A stretch of DNA of 64,000 bases from Arenicola marina (taxonomy: Eukaryota > Annelida > Polychaeta > Arenicolidae): NCBI GenBank assembly GCA_964019135.1, contig OZ025265.1, positions 19,071,143 to 19,135,142 of the forward strand, written 5' to 3'. Made by a program: the position numbers and the translations under genes. Positions 45,401-60,400 of this stretch are shown here, piece by piece. Positions within the stretch are counted from its first letter, which is position 1; each line of letters starts with the position of its first letter. The notes below the pieces were generated by a model. That model was not told the DNA's origin. It searched no databases and was given only the letters and a program-made list of their open reading frames with translations.

Positions 45401-48400
45401 TAATATTTAAATCTTTGTCCGTGTCTTCACCACCGTAGGCCTAAACTTAAAATTTTAGGAATTGTTTAATATATATTTAGGTTTCGTCAGTGTCTTCAAC
45501 CTTTAATATTTATTAGCGCTTGATATATATTTTAAATTATTGATGAATTATGTCAGCATCTTAGGCCTCAATTTGGATATTTGTGAACGTAGCTTTAGAT
45601 ATTAGAGGTGTTGGTCAGTGACGTCCCCATCATTGGCCGGTTATACTTATTAACTTTGTTCACATATAAATTATTGGTTAGTCACGTCACTACCATGGGC
45701 CTAAAATGTAATATTTATACTTTTTGTAACATTTAAAGCATTTGCCAATGATAACCCTAGCATTGGCCTAAACATTCACACTTAACTTTAATATTTATTA
45801 ACTTTTTAAACATCTGAAGTATCGATGAACGACGTCACCATCCATCCTGAATTTCTACTTTAATATAAATTTGCCCCCCCCCCGCCCGCCCTCCACCCCC
45901 CCCCCTCTAGCGCTGCACGCCGCTGCCATGGCTGGCCACCCCGGCACCGTGCTGCTGCTGCTGGACAGGGGCGCCCACATCAACATGACGGACCTACAGA
46001 AGCACACGCCGCTGTTCCGCGCCTGTGAGATGGGTCACATGGAGGTCGCACGTTCGCTGATAGACCGGGGGGCCAAGGTGGACATGGTCGACCTGGACGG
46101 CAGGGCTCCGCTCCACTGGTAGGTTTGGGGGGGCTGGGGGGGAGGTGGGGGGGGGCGCCAAGGTGGACATGGTCGACCTGGACGGCAGGGCTCCGCTCCA
46201 CTGGTAGGTATGGGGGGCCTGGGGGGGAGGTGGGCGGGGGGGCGCCAAGGTGGACATGGTCGACCTGGACGGCAGGGCTCCGCTCCACTGGTAGGTTTGG
46301 GGGGGCTGGTGGGGAGGTGGGGGGGGGCGCCAAGGTGGACATGGTCGACCTGGACGGCAGGGCTCCGCTCCACTGGTAGGTATGGGGGGGCTGGGGAGGA
46401 GGTGGGCGGGGGGGCGCCAAGGTGGACATGGTCGACCTGGACGGCAGGGCCCCGCTCCACTGGTAGGTATGGGGGGGGGGGGGTGGGGCCAAGATGGACA
46501 TGGTCGACCTGGACGGCAGGGCCCCGCTCCACTGGTACGTATGGGGGGGGGGGGGGCGGGGGGGAGGGGGAGCGCCAAGGTGGACATAGTCGATCTGAAC
46601 GGCAGGGCCCTCCTCCGCTGGTACGTATAGAGGGGCTGGAAAGGGGGAGGGGTGGAGAGGCCGGAGGGGGGCTAGAAGAAGGAGGGGGGTGCGGCAGGGG
46701 GGACGGCGGGGGGTGGTCGCAAAACCATTTTGCCCAGAAAAAATGTACCAGGGGGGCGGTAAGATACTTTGGCCCGAAAAATTGGGGGGAGGGGGGCATT
46801 ACTTATTTTTTGATTCCCGCAATTGGCAGCCTGCAATTAACTGTTGAACATTTTGTGTCCATCCTGATTTGTACTATTCTTGGGTCAACGCGAAGAGCCT
46901 TAATTACCTTGATCCGCTACAACACTCACGAAATAATTGTTGTATTATCATCCTAGATATTGGTATATCTAGAATTTAAATATATGTTGTTATTTATTCC
47001 TGTTATAATGGTGTTTTTAGTTTATTTTACTGTTAAATGTAACGATTACAATGTGTTAATGTGTTAGTTCCCGAGTCTTTACAAGAAAGTAACATAGTCT
47101 GCCTCCGTTAATTGCATTTCTTTTCAAATGAATGGCAGAAGCTGGAATTTCGTCACAGACGTGAACTTGACCTGATATTTTCATTCTCCCGCAGGGCGGC
47201 GCTGGGTGGACACGCACTCATCTGTCAGACACTCATCAAGTATGGCATTAGCCCAAACATACGGGACAACTCCGGGTAAGCCTACAATGTGGTGTGCAGA
47301 GAAACCTTCATCCTGGTATAAATTCGAAACAGTCCCGAAGTCCCCAAGTTCTCCTATATAAATGATATATAATATAAATAAATATTATAAATAGTATATA
47401 AATGAGTTTCACTTCTTGGCATCCGAAAAATTTTCATTCTCATGATTCGTTATTTCTCAATGACCTAATGTAACTATACAAAAGTACGATTTTGCCAGAT
47501 GTAGTTGACATTGCGTGTGGGTTGTCGTATTGTAAGTGACTTGAACAAGGAGTAGGCTGCCGGTGGAAGAAAATCTGCGCTAACTCTCAATGTGCCCATC
47601 AGAGACTGACTTTTTTTCTTCAAAACTGCATTTCTTGACTATATCTTCCAGTTTATATCAAAAGCGTTCATATAATTAATCTCCGTATACTTTGCAAGAA
47701 TTGTCAGTATATATTTTGCATGCCATTTTTAGCCAAATAATTCTCTCCGAATGACCACAAAAAACGCGCACTTTTATTTCATTCTCCAAATGCCCTCTAT
47801 GGCCTGGGCGACACCTCCTCCCCCCCCTCCCCCCCCCGGGGGTGGAAGGTTGTTGCTTTATGTGATGATCTACGTCTCCAGTTGACGGTCTCTGTGTGTC
47901 CCGCAGACGGACTCCGCTGCAGTGCGCGGCATATGGCGGATTCGTCAACTGTATGTCAATCCTGATCGAGCACAAAGCTGACCCGGATACCCGAGACAGA
48001 GAGGTCAGTCAGTCAATCCACCAGCCGCTACCAGACCGATCCAGGCTGTCAATCATTCACTGACGTCACCGTAGCTTTTATCCAATCATGTGGCGAAAAA
48101 AAAGTCTTCGGTGTGCGTCATGTCGGACAAACAAGTTGGACAAACAAAGCAGCATGTCACTTTCTTGTCATTTTTAGAGATGAGTACTCTCAATTTTAAT
48201 TTCATGCTTACGATTAAGGAAAAGGACTCAAGAGTGGGCGGGGCTTAGTGTCAGAGTGTGGATGGGTCTATTGTCTGTCTGTAGAAACTTGCGCTTGGAA
48301 AACGACTTTGCATTACTTGTATATATATGGACTCGATCCGCCTAGAAACTTGCGCTTGGAAAACGACTTTGCATTACTTGTATATATATGGACTCGATCC

Positions 48401-51400
48401 GCCAGTATTTCTGCTACAACTTCCCAGGGTGGCTGGGGAAAATAAACAAATCTGGCGGCCCATTTTACATATTTTATTCTGATTGGTGTCATACCCAGCA
48501 AATGTCGCAACGTCGCAAACGTAATGTACCCATTTCCGGCAGGCAAACATGGCGGCATGTCTTGAAACTCCTTGAACGTGTCAAAATCGGTCGCGTGATC
48601 AATTTTTATATTTTATGCTTGTAAATCCATTATTGTCATAAAGGGAACGATTGATGGTTCATAAAACGCGGCGCACTTGTTTAGCCCTGTGGGTGTGCGA
48701 TAAGCGTGGGTGATAGTACGTGGCTTTATGTCTATATCCGGAGTGCAAGAGCGGATCCAGCTGGGGGGTGGGGGGCGAGGGAGGGGTCCCAGCCGGTCTT
48801 AAAAAAATGGTGAACCCCTGGTCGCAACTTTTCTAGAGCCCCCCATCCCGGTCGCCAAATTTCAGTGGACCCTCCCCCACTTTTTTTCAATCTTCCTGGA
48901 TCCGCCCCCAGGTGGGGCCCGGCTTGGTTAGTGGTAGAATATGATCCCCTGACAGAACGTAGATCGGCTGCTTAAATAATGTTGTTCAGCCGAGTAACAC
49001 AGTAAATATCTCCTCAACTTGTATTACATTATTTACGGTATTTCAATGCCATAATTATACATCTTGTATAACATTATTTACGGTATTTCAATGCCATAAT
49101 TATACATCTTGTATTACATTATTTACGGTATATCAATGCCATACTTATACATCTTGTATTACATTATTTACGGTCTTGAAATGTCATAATGTGGCATATT
49201 ATCTGCCATAACCTGCTTGCGTGATGTATTTTTAGGGTATGACGTCACTGCACTGGGCCTGCAGTAAAGGTCACCTTGACGCGGTCAAGTTGCTGATCGA
49301 GCACCACGCATTCCCTAACAACATGGAGTTCACCGAGGACAGGTGCGAGCCTCGGCAATATGCCCGGATGTACCGCCATTGGGATAGATTTTTTCGAAAT
49401 TTGGATTTTTTCTTGTGATGCGTTTCAAAGTGTCATAGTGGTTGATACATACTCACGGAAACGCACTTCTTACAGAGGCGTAGGCAGGGACTCGAGCAAG
49501 TGTACACACCAGCTGCACAGTAAATGAAACAAATTACTGCCAAACAACAGGATTGCACTTACGGACACGTGCGTACGTGCTTACGGCTGGCTACGCCCCG
49601 GTCTTATATTTTAATAACTAAGATAGGGTCATAAGAGTGACACACATCCTAACCTAAGCACAGACGCGGTCAGGCTTCACCAAATGACAATTCCAGCAAT
49701 TTATCCCTATAACCGTTTTAGTTCTTTTGCGAAAGTTCTTGAAATCAAATCCATTGCTTGAATAACAATATTTGGACAAAAAATAAAAAAATGGTGCCTT
49801 CCGTGAGCATATGATCGGGCGAACAACTCCATCCCATATCGATTGAACTAAACGAACGATCTTGCTTTGTGGCATCAGGTCCGGGATAAACCCACCCCGC
49901 ACTCTGTGACAGGCTACGTCTGAAAACGTGGGACCCTTGGCAAACTTGGCAAACTACGATTTGCCCTGGCGATGGGATTTTCGCGCGAGAAAATGCATGT
50001 GATTTTGCAATCGCTTTCTGATGCATTCTGTTTAGCCCAGTGTGTAATGTAGCCAGCGGGTGCACAAAAGTGGCCGAACACACTAACCCATGCATCCATC
50101 CATCCATTCATCCATCCATCCATCCATCCATCCATCCATCCATCCATCCATCCATTCATCCTTGCATTCTCTCTTGCTATGGAAGATTGCATTATAGACG
50201 CTTGTGTTTTGTGTTATAGGTACACCCCGCTGGACTATGCGCTGATGGGTGAGCACTATGAGGTGGCTCAGTACATGATAGAGTCTGGAGCACTGTCCAT
50301 CACAGGCATACAGGACATAGCCGCCCATAAGATACAGGCAAGTACCTCCCCTAGCGTACAATATCCTGTAGCTCAGTACATGATAGAGTCTGGAGCACTG
50401 TCCATCACAGGTATACAGGACATAGCCGCTCATAAGATACAGGCAAGTACCTTCCCTAGCATACAATATCCTGTAGCTCAGTACATGATAGAGTCTGGGG
50501 CACTGTCCATCACAGGCATACAGGACATAGCCGCTCATAAGATACAGGCAAGTACCTTCCCTAGCATACAATATCCTGTAGCTCAGTACATGATAGAGTC
50601 TGGGGCACTGTCCATCACAGGCATACAGGACATAGCCACCCATAAGATAGGGCAAGTACCTCCCCTAGCGTACAGTATCCTGTAGCTCAGTACATGATAG
50701 AGTCTGGAGCACTGTCCATCACAGGCATACAGGACATAGCCACCCATAAGATACAGGCAAGTACCTCCCCTAGCATACAATATCCTGTAGCTCAGTACAT
50801 GATAGAGTCTGGAGCACTGTCCATCACAGGCATACAGGACATAGCCACCCATAAGATAGGGCAAGTACCTCCCCTAGCGTACAATATCCTGTAGCTCAGT
50901 ACATGATAGAGTCTGGAGCACTGTCCATCATAGGCATTCAGGACATAGCCACCCATAAGATACAGGCAAGTACCTCCCCTAGCATACAATATCCTGTAGC
51001 TCAGTACATGATAGAGTCTGGAGCACTGCCCATCACAGGCATACAGGACATAGCCGCTCATAAGATACAGGCAAGTACCTCCCCTGGCATACAATATCCT
51101 GTAGCTCAGTACATGATAGAATCTGGAGCACTGTCCATCACAGGCATACAGGACATAGCCACCCATAAGGTACAGGCAAGTACCTCCCCTAGCATACAAT
51201 ATCCTGTAGCTCAGTACATGATAGAGTCTGGAGCACTGTCCATCACAGGCATACAGGACACAGCCACCCATAAGATACAGGCAAGTACCTCCCCTAGCAT
51301 ACAATATCCTGTAGCTCAGTACATGATAGAGTCTGGGGAACTGTCCATCACAGGCATACAGGACATAGCCGCCCATAAGATACAGGCAAGTACCTCCCCT

Positions 51401-54400
51401 ACCGTACAATATCCTGTAGCTCAGTACATGATAGAGTCTGGAGCACTGTCCATCACAGGCATAGAGGACATAGCCACCCATAAGATACAGGCAAGTACCT
51501 CCCCTGGCGTACAATATCCTGTAGCTCAGTACATGATAGAGTCTGGGGCACTGTCCGTCACAGGCATACAGGACATAGCCACCCATAAGATACATGCAAG
51601 TACCTCCCCTAGCATACAATATCCTGTAGCTCAGTACATGATAGAGTCTGGAGCACTGTCCATCACAGGCATACAGGACATAGCCACCCATAAGATACAG
51701 GCAAGTACCTCCCCTAGCATACAATATCCTGTAGCTCAGTACATGATGGGAGTCTGGAGCACTGTCCATCACAGGCATACAGGACATTGCCGCCCATAAG
51801 ATACAGGCAAGTACCTCCCCTAGCATACAATATCCTGTAGCTCAGTACATGGTGGAGTCTGGGGCACTGTCCATCACAGGCATACAGGACATAGCCACCC
51901 ACAAGATAGGGCAAGTACCTCTCCTAGCATACAATATCCTGTAGCACAGTACATGGTGGAGTCTGGGGCACTGTCCATCACAGGCATACAGGACATAGCC
52001 GCCCATAAGATACAGGCAAGTACCTTCCCTAGCATACAATATCCTGTAGCTCAGTACATGATAGAGTCTGGGGCACTGTCCATCACAGGCATACAGGACA
52101 TAGCCGCTCATAAGATACAGGCAAGTACCTTCCCTAGCATACAATATCCTGTAGCTCAGTACATGATAGAGTCTGGGGCACTGTCCATCACAGGCATACA
52201 GGACATAGCCACCCATAAGATAGGGCAAGTACCTCCCCTAGCGTACAGTATCCTGTAGCTCAGTACATGATAGAGTCTGGAGCACTGTCCATCACAGGCA
52301 TACAGGACATAGCCACCCATAAGATACAGGCAAGTACCTCCCCTAGCATACAATATCCTGTAGCTCAGTACATGATAGAGTCTGGAGCACTGTCCATCAC
52401 AGGCATACAGGACATAGCCGCTCATAAGATACAGGCAAGTACCTCCCCTGGCATACAATATCCTGTAGCTCAGTACATGATAGAGTCTGGAGCACTGTCC
52501 ATCACAGGCATACAGGACATAGCCACCCATAAGATAGGGCAAGTACCTCCCCTAGCGTACAATATCCTGTAGCTCAGTACATGATAGAGTCTGGAGCACT
52601 GTCCATCATAGGCATTCAGGACATAGCCACCCATAAGATACAGGCAAGTACCTCCCCTAGCATGTAATATCCTGTAGCTCAGTACATGATGGGAGTCTGG
52701 AGCACTGTCCATCACAGGCATACAGGACATTGCCGCCCATAAGATACAGGCAAGTACCTCCCCTGGCATACAATATCCTGTAGCTCAGTACATGATAGAG
52801 TCTGGAGCACTGCCCATCACAGGCATACAGGACATAGCCGCTCATAAGATACAGGCAAGTACCTCCCCTGGCATACAATATCCTGTAGCTCAGTACATGA
52901 TAGAGTCTGGAGCACTGTCCATCACAGGCATACAGGACATAGCCACCCATAAGGTACAGGCAAGTACCTCCCCTAGCATACAATATCCTGTAGCTCAGTA
53001 CATGATAGAGTCTGGAGCACTGTCCATCACAGGCATACAGGACACAGCCACCCATAAGATACAGGCAAGTACCTCCCCTAGCATACAATATCCTGTAGCT
53101 CAGTACATGATAGAGTCTGGAGCACTGTCCATCACAGGCATAGAGGACATAGCCACCCATAAGATACAGGCAAGTACCTCCCCTAGCGTACAATATCCTG
53201 TAGCTCAGTACATGATAGAGTCTGGGGCACTGTCCATCACAGGCATACAGGACATAGCCACCCATAAGATACATGCAAGTACCTCCCCTAGCATACAATA
53301 TCCTGTAGCTCAGTACATGATAGAGTCTGGAGCACTGTCCATCACAGGCATACAGGACATAGCCACCCATAAGATACAGGCAAGTACCTCCCCTAGCATA
53401 CAATATCCTGTAGCTCAGTACATGATGGGAGTCTGGAGCACTGTCCATCACAGGCATACAGGACATTGCCGCCCATAAGATACAGGCAAGTACCTCCCCT
53501 AGCATACAATATCCTGTAGCTCAGTACATGGTGGAGTCTGGGGCACTGTCCATCACAGGCATACAGGACATAGCCACCCACAAGATAGGGCAAGTACCTC
53601 TCCTAGCATACAATATCCTGTAGCACAGTACATGGTGGAGTCTGGGGCACTGTCCATCACAGGCATACAGGACATAGCCGCCCATAAGATACAGGCAAGT
53701 ACCTCCCCTAGCATACAATATCCTGTAGCTCAGTACATGGTGGAGTCTGGAGCACTGTCCATCACAGGCATACAGGACATAGCCGCCCATAAGATACAGG
53801 CAAGTACCTCCCCTAGCATACAATATCCTGTAGCTCAGTACATGATAGAGTCTGGAGCACTGTCCATCACAGGCATACAGGACATAGCCGCTCATAAGAT
53901 ACAGGCAAGTACCTCCCCTAGCATACAATATCCTGTAGCTCAGTACATGGTGGAGTCTGGGGCACTGTCCATCACAGGCATACAGGACATAGCCACCCAT
54001 AAGATAGGGCAAGTACCTCTCCTAGCATACAATATCCTGTAGCTCAGTACATGATAGAGTCTGGAGCACTGTCCATCACAGGCATACAGGACATAGCCGC
54101 CCATAAGATACAGGCAAGTACCTCCCCTAGCATACAATATCCTGTAGCTCAGTACATGGTGGAGTCTGGAGCACTGTCCATCACAGGCATACAGGACATA
54201 GCCGCTCATAAGATACAGGCAAGTACCTCCCCTAGCGTACAATATCCTGTAGCTCAGTACATGATAGAGTCTGGAGCACTGTCCATCACAGGCATACAGG
54301 ACATAGCCACCCATAAGATACAGGCAAGTACCTCCCCTAGCATACAATATCCTGTAGCTCAGTACATGATAGAGTCTGGGGCACTGTCCATCACAGGCAT

Positions 54401-57400
54401 ACAGGACATAGCCGCCCATAAGATACAGGCAAGTACCTCCCCTAGCATACAATATCCTGTAGCTCAGTACATGATAGAGTCTGGGGCACTGTCCATCACA
54501 GGCATACAGGACATAGCCGCCCATAAGATACAGGCAAGTACCTCCCCTAGCATACAATATCCTGTAGCTCAGTACATGGTGGAGTCTGGAGCACTGTCCA
54601 TCACAGGCATACAGGACATAGCCGCCCATAAGATACAGGCAAGTACCTCCCCTAGCATACAATATCCTGTAGCTCAGTACATGATAGAGTCTGGGGCACT
54701 GTCCATCACAGGCATACAGGACATAGCCGCTCATAAGATACAGGCAAGTACCTCCCCTAGCGTACAATATCCTGTAGCTCAGTACATGATGGAGTCTGGA
54801 GCACTGTCCATCACAGGCATACAGGACATAGCCGCCCATAAGATACAGGCAAGTACCTCCCCTAGCATACAATATCCTGTAGCTCAGTACATGGTGGAGT
54901 CTGGAGCACTGTCCATCACAGGCATACAGGACATAGCCGCCCATAAGATACAGGCAAGTACCTCCCCTAGCATACAATATCCTGTAGCTCAGTACATGAT
55001 AGAGTCTGGGGCACTGTCCATCACAGGCATACAGGACATAGCCGCTCATAAGATACAGGCAAGTACCTCCCCTAGCGTACAATATCCTGTAGCTCAGTAC
55101 ATGATGGAGTCTGGGGACTGTCCATCACAGGCATACAGGACATAGCCGCCCATAAGATACAGGCAAGTACCTCCCCTAGCGTACAATATCTTGTACCTCA
55201 GTACATGGTGGAGTCTGGGGCACTGTCCATCACAGGCATACAGGACATAGCCGCCCATAAGATACAGGCAAGTACCTCCCCTAGCATACAATATCCTGTA
55301 GCTCAGTACATGGTGGAGTCTGGGGCACTGTCCATCACAGGCATACAGGACATAGCCACCCATAAGATACAGGCAAGTACCTCCCCTAGCATACAATATC
55401 CTGTAGCTCAGTACATGATAGAGTCTGGGGCACTGTCCATCACAGGCATACAGGACATAGCCACCCATAAGATACAGGCGAGTACCTCCCCTAGCATATA
55501 ATATTCTGTAGCTCAGTACATGATAGAGTCTGGGGCACTGTCCATCACAGGCATACAGGACATAGCCACCCATAAGATACAGGCAAGTACCTCCCCTAGC
55601 GTACAGTATCCTGTAGCTCAGTACATGATAGAGTCTGGGGCACTGTCCATCACAGGCATACAGGACATAGCCGCCCATAAGATACAGGCAAGTACCTCGC
55701 CTAGCATACAATATCCTGTAGCTCAGTACATGATAGAGTCTGGAGCACTGTCCATCACAGGCATACAGGACATAGCCACCCATAAGATACAGGCAAGTAC
55801 CTCCCCAAGCGTACAATATCCTGTAGCTCAGTACATGATAGAGTCTGGAGCACTGTCCATCACAGGCATACAGGACATAGCCACCCATAAGATACAGGCA
55901 AGTACCTCCCCAAGCATACAATATCCTGTAGCTCAGTACATGATAGAGTCTGGAGCACTGTCCATCACAGGCATACAGGACATAGCCACCCATAAGATAG
56001 GGCAAGTACCTCCCCTAGCATACAATTTCCTGTAGCTCAGTACATGATAGAGTCTGGGGCACTGTTCATCACAGGCATACAGGACATAGCCACCCATAAG
56101 ATAGGGCAAGTACCTCCCCTAGCATACAATTTCCTGTAGCTCAGTACATGATTAAGGCTGGGGCACTGTCCATCACAGGCATACAGGACATAGCCACCCA
56201 TAAGATACAGGCAAGTACCTCCCCTAGCATACAATATCCTGTAGCTCAGTACATGATAGAGTCTGGGGCACTGTCCATCACAGGCATACAGGTCATAGCC
56301 ACCCATAAGATACAGGCAAGTACCTCCCCTAGCGTACAATATCATGTAGCTCAGTACATGGTGGAGTCTGGGGCACTGTCCATCACAGGCATACAGGACA
56401 TAGCCACCCATAAGATACAGGCAAGTACCTCCCCTAGCGTACAATATCCTGTAGCTCAGTACATGGTGGAGTCTGGGGCACTGTCCATCACAGGCATACA
56501 GAACATAGCCGCCCATAAGATAGGGCAAGTACCTCCCCTAGCATACAATATCCTGTAGCTCAGTACATGGTGGAGTCTGGGGCACTGTCCATCACAGGCA
56601 TACAGGACATAGCCGCCCATAAGATACAGGCAAGTACCTCCCCTAGCATACAATATCCTGTAGCTCAGTACATGATAGAGTCTGGAGCACTGTCCATCAC
56701 AGGCATACAGGACATAGACACCCATAAGATAGGGCAAGTACCTCCCCTAGCATACAATATCCTGTAGCTCAGTACATGATGGAGTCTGGAGCACTGTCCA
56801 TCACAGGCACACAGGACATAGCCGCCCATAAGATACAGGCAAGTACCTCCCCTGGCATACAATATCTTGTAGCTCAGTACATGATAGAGTCTGGGGCACT
56901 GTCCATCACAGGTATACAGGACATAGCCGCCCATAAGATACAGGCAAGTACCTCCCCTAGCATACAATATCCTGTAGCTCAGTACATGATAGAGTCTGGG
57001 GCACTGTTCATGACAGGCATACAGGACATAGCCACTCATAAGATACAGGCAAGTACCTCCCCTAGCATACAATATCCTGTAGCTCAGTACATGATAGAGT
57101 CTGGGGCACTGTCCATCACAGGCATACAGGACATAGCCGCCCATAAGATACAGGCAAGTACCTCCCCTAGCATACAATATCCTGTAGCTCAGTACATGAT
57201 AGAGTCTGGGGCACTGTCCATCACAGGCATACAGGACATAGCCACCCATAAGATACAAGCAAGTACCTCCCCTAGCATACAATATCCTGTAGCTCAGTAC
57301 ATGATAGAGTCTGGAGCACTGTCCATCACAGGCATACAGGACATAGCCGCCCATAAGATACAGACAAGTACCTCCCCTAGCGTACAATATCCTATAGCTC

Positions 57401-60400
57401 AGTACATGATAGGGTCTGGAGCACTGTCCATCACAGGCATACAGGACATAGCCACCCATAAGATAGGGCAAGTACCTCCCCTAGCATACAATATACTGTA
57501 GCTCAGTACATGATGGAGTCTGGAGCACTGTCCATCACAGGCATACAGGACATAGCCACCCATAAGATACAGGCAAGTACCTCCCCTAGCGTACAATATC
57601 CTGTAGCTCAGTACATGGTGGAGTCTGGGGCACTGTCCATCACAGGCATACAGGACATAGCCACCCATAAGATACAGGCAAGTACCTCCCCTAGCGTACA
57701 ATATCCTGTAGCTCAGTACATGGTGGAGTCTGGAGCACTGTCCATCACAGGCATACAGGACATAGCCGCCCATAAGATACAGACAAGTACCTCCCCTAGC
57801 ATACAATATCCTCTAGCTCAGTACATGGTGGAGTCTGGGGCACTGTCCATCACAGGCATACAGGACATAGCCACCCATAAGATACAGGCAAGTACCTCCC
57901 CTAGCATACAATATCCTGTAGCTCAGTACATGATAGAGTCTGGAGCACTGTCCATCACAGGCATACAGGACATAGCCGCCCATAAGATACAGGCAAGTAC
58001 CTCCCCTAGCATACAATATCCTGTAGCTCAGTACATGATAGAGTCTGGAGCACTGTCCATCACAGGCATACAGGACATAGCCGCCCATAAGATACAGACA
58101 AGTACCTCCCCTAGCGTACAATATCCTGTAGCTCAGTACATGGTGGAGTCTGCGGCACTGTCCATCACAGGCATACAGGACATAGCCACCCATAAGATAC
58201 AGGCAAGTACCTCCCCTAGCATACAATATCCTGTAGCTCAGTACATGATAGAGTCTGGAGCACTGTCCATCACAGGCATACAGGACATAGCCGCCCATAA
58301 GATACAGACCAGTACCTCCCCTAGCGTACAATATCCTGTAGCACAGTACATGATAGAGTCTGGAGCACTGTCCATCACAGGCATACAGGACACAGCCACC
58401 CATAAGATACAGGCAAGTACCTCCCCTAGCATACAATATCCTGTAGCTCAGTACATGATAGAGTCTGGAGCACTGTCCATCACAGGCATACAGGACATAG
58501 CCGCCCATAAGATACAGGCAAGTACCTCCCCTAGCGTACAATATCCTGTAGCTCAGTACATGATAGAGTCTGGAGCACTGTCCATCACAGGCATACAGGA
58601 CATAGCCGCCCATAAGATACAGACAAGTACCTCCCCTAGCATACAATATCCTGTAGCTCAGTACATGATGGAGTCTGGAGCACTGTTCATCACAGGCATA
58701 CAGGACATAGCCGCCCATAAGATACAGGCAAGTACCTCCCCTAGCGTACAATATCCTGTAGCTCAGTACATGATGGAGTCTGGAGCACTGTCCATCACAG
58801 GCATACAGGACATAGCCGCCCATAAGATACAGGCAAGTACCTCCCCTAGCGTACAATATCCTGTAGCTCAGTACATGATGGAGTCTGGAGCACTGTCCAT
58901 CACAGGCATACAGGACATAGCCGCCCATAAGATACAGGCAAGTACCTCCCCTAGCATACAATATCCTGTAGCTCAGTACATGATAGAGTCTGGAGCACTG
59001 TCCATCACAGGCATACAGGACATAGCCGCCCATAAGATACAGACAAGTACCTCCCCTAGCGTACAATATCCTGTAGCTCAGTACATGATGGAGTCTGGAG
59101 CACTGTCCATCACAGGCATACAGGACATAGCCGCCCATAAGATACAGGCAAGTACCTCCCCTAGCGTACAATATCCTGTAGCTCAGTACATGATGGAGTC
59201 TGGAGCACTGTCCATCACAGGCATACAGGACATAGCCACCCATAAGATACAGGCAAGTACCTCCTCTAGCGTACAATATCCTGTAGCTCAGTACATGATA
59301 GAGTCTGGAGCACTGTCCATCACAGGCATACAGGACATAGCCACCCATAAGATACAGGCAAGTACCTCCCCTAGCATACAATATCCTGTAGCTCAGTACA
59401 TGATAGAGTCTGGAGCACTGTCCATCACAGGCATACAGGACATAGCCACCCATAAGATACAGGCAAGTACCTCCTCTAGCGTACAATATCCTGTAGCTCA
59501 GTACATGATAGAGTCTGGAGCACTGTCCATCACAGGCTTACAGGACATAGCCACCCATAAGATACAGGCAAGTACCTCCCCTAGCATACAATATCCTGTA
59601 GCTCAGTACATGATAGAGTCTGGAGCACTGTCCATCACAGGCATACAGGACACAGCCACCCATAAGATACAGGCAAGTACCTCCCCTAGCATACAATATC
59701 CTGTAGCTCAGTACATGATAGAGTCTGGAGCACTGTCCATCACAGGCATACAGGACATAGCCACTCATAAGATACAGGCAAGTACCTCCCCTAGCGTACA
59801 ATATCCTGTAGCTCAGTACATGATGGAGTCTGGAGCACTGTCCATCACAGGCATACAGGACATAGCCGCTCATAAGGTACAGGCAAGTACCTCCCCTAGC
59901 ATACAATATCCTGTAGCTCAGTACATGATGGAGTCTGGAGCACTGTCCATCACAGGCATACAGGACATAGCCGCCCATAAGATGCAGGCAAGTACCTCCC
60001 CTAGCGTACAATATCCTGTAGCTCAGTACATGATGGAGTCTGGAGCACTGTCCATCACAGGCATACAGGACATAGCCACCCATAAGATACAGGCAAGTAC
60101 CTCCTCTAGCGTACAATATCCTGTAGCTCAGTACATGATAGAGTCTGGAGCACTGTCCATCACAGGCATACAGGACATAGCCACCCATAAGATACAGGCA
60201 AGTACCTCCCCTAGCGTACAATATCCTGTAGCTCAGTACATGATGGAGTCTGGAGCACTGTCCATCACAGGCATACAGGACATAGCCACCCATAAGATAC
60301 AGGCAAGTACCTCCTCTAGCGTACAATATCCTGTAGCTCAGTACATGATAGAGTCTGGAGCACTGTCCATCACAGGCATACAGGACATAGCCACCCATAA

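Noticed and set aside
45989..46799. Proline-rich minus-strand frames opposite the INVS exon at 45911 and its array
   Set aside because: They are the antisense of the ankyrin exon copies and G runs.
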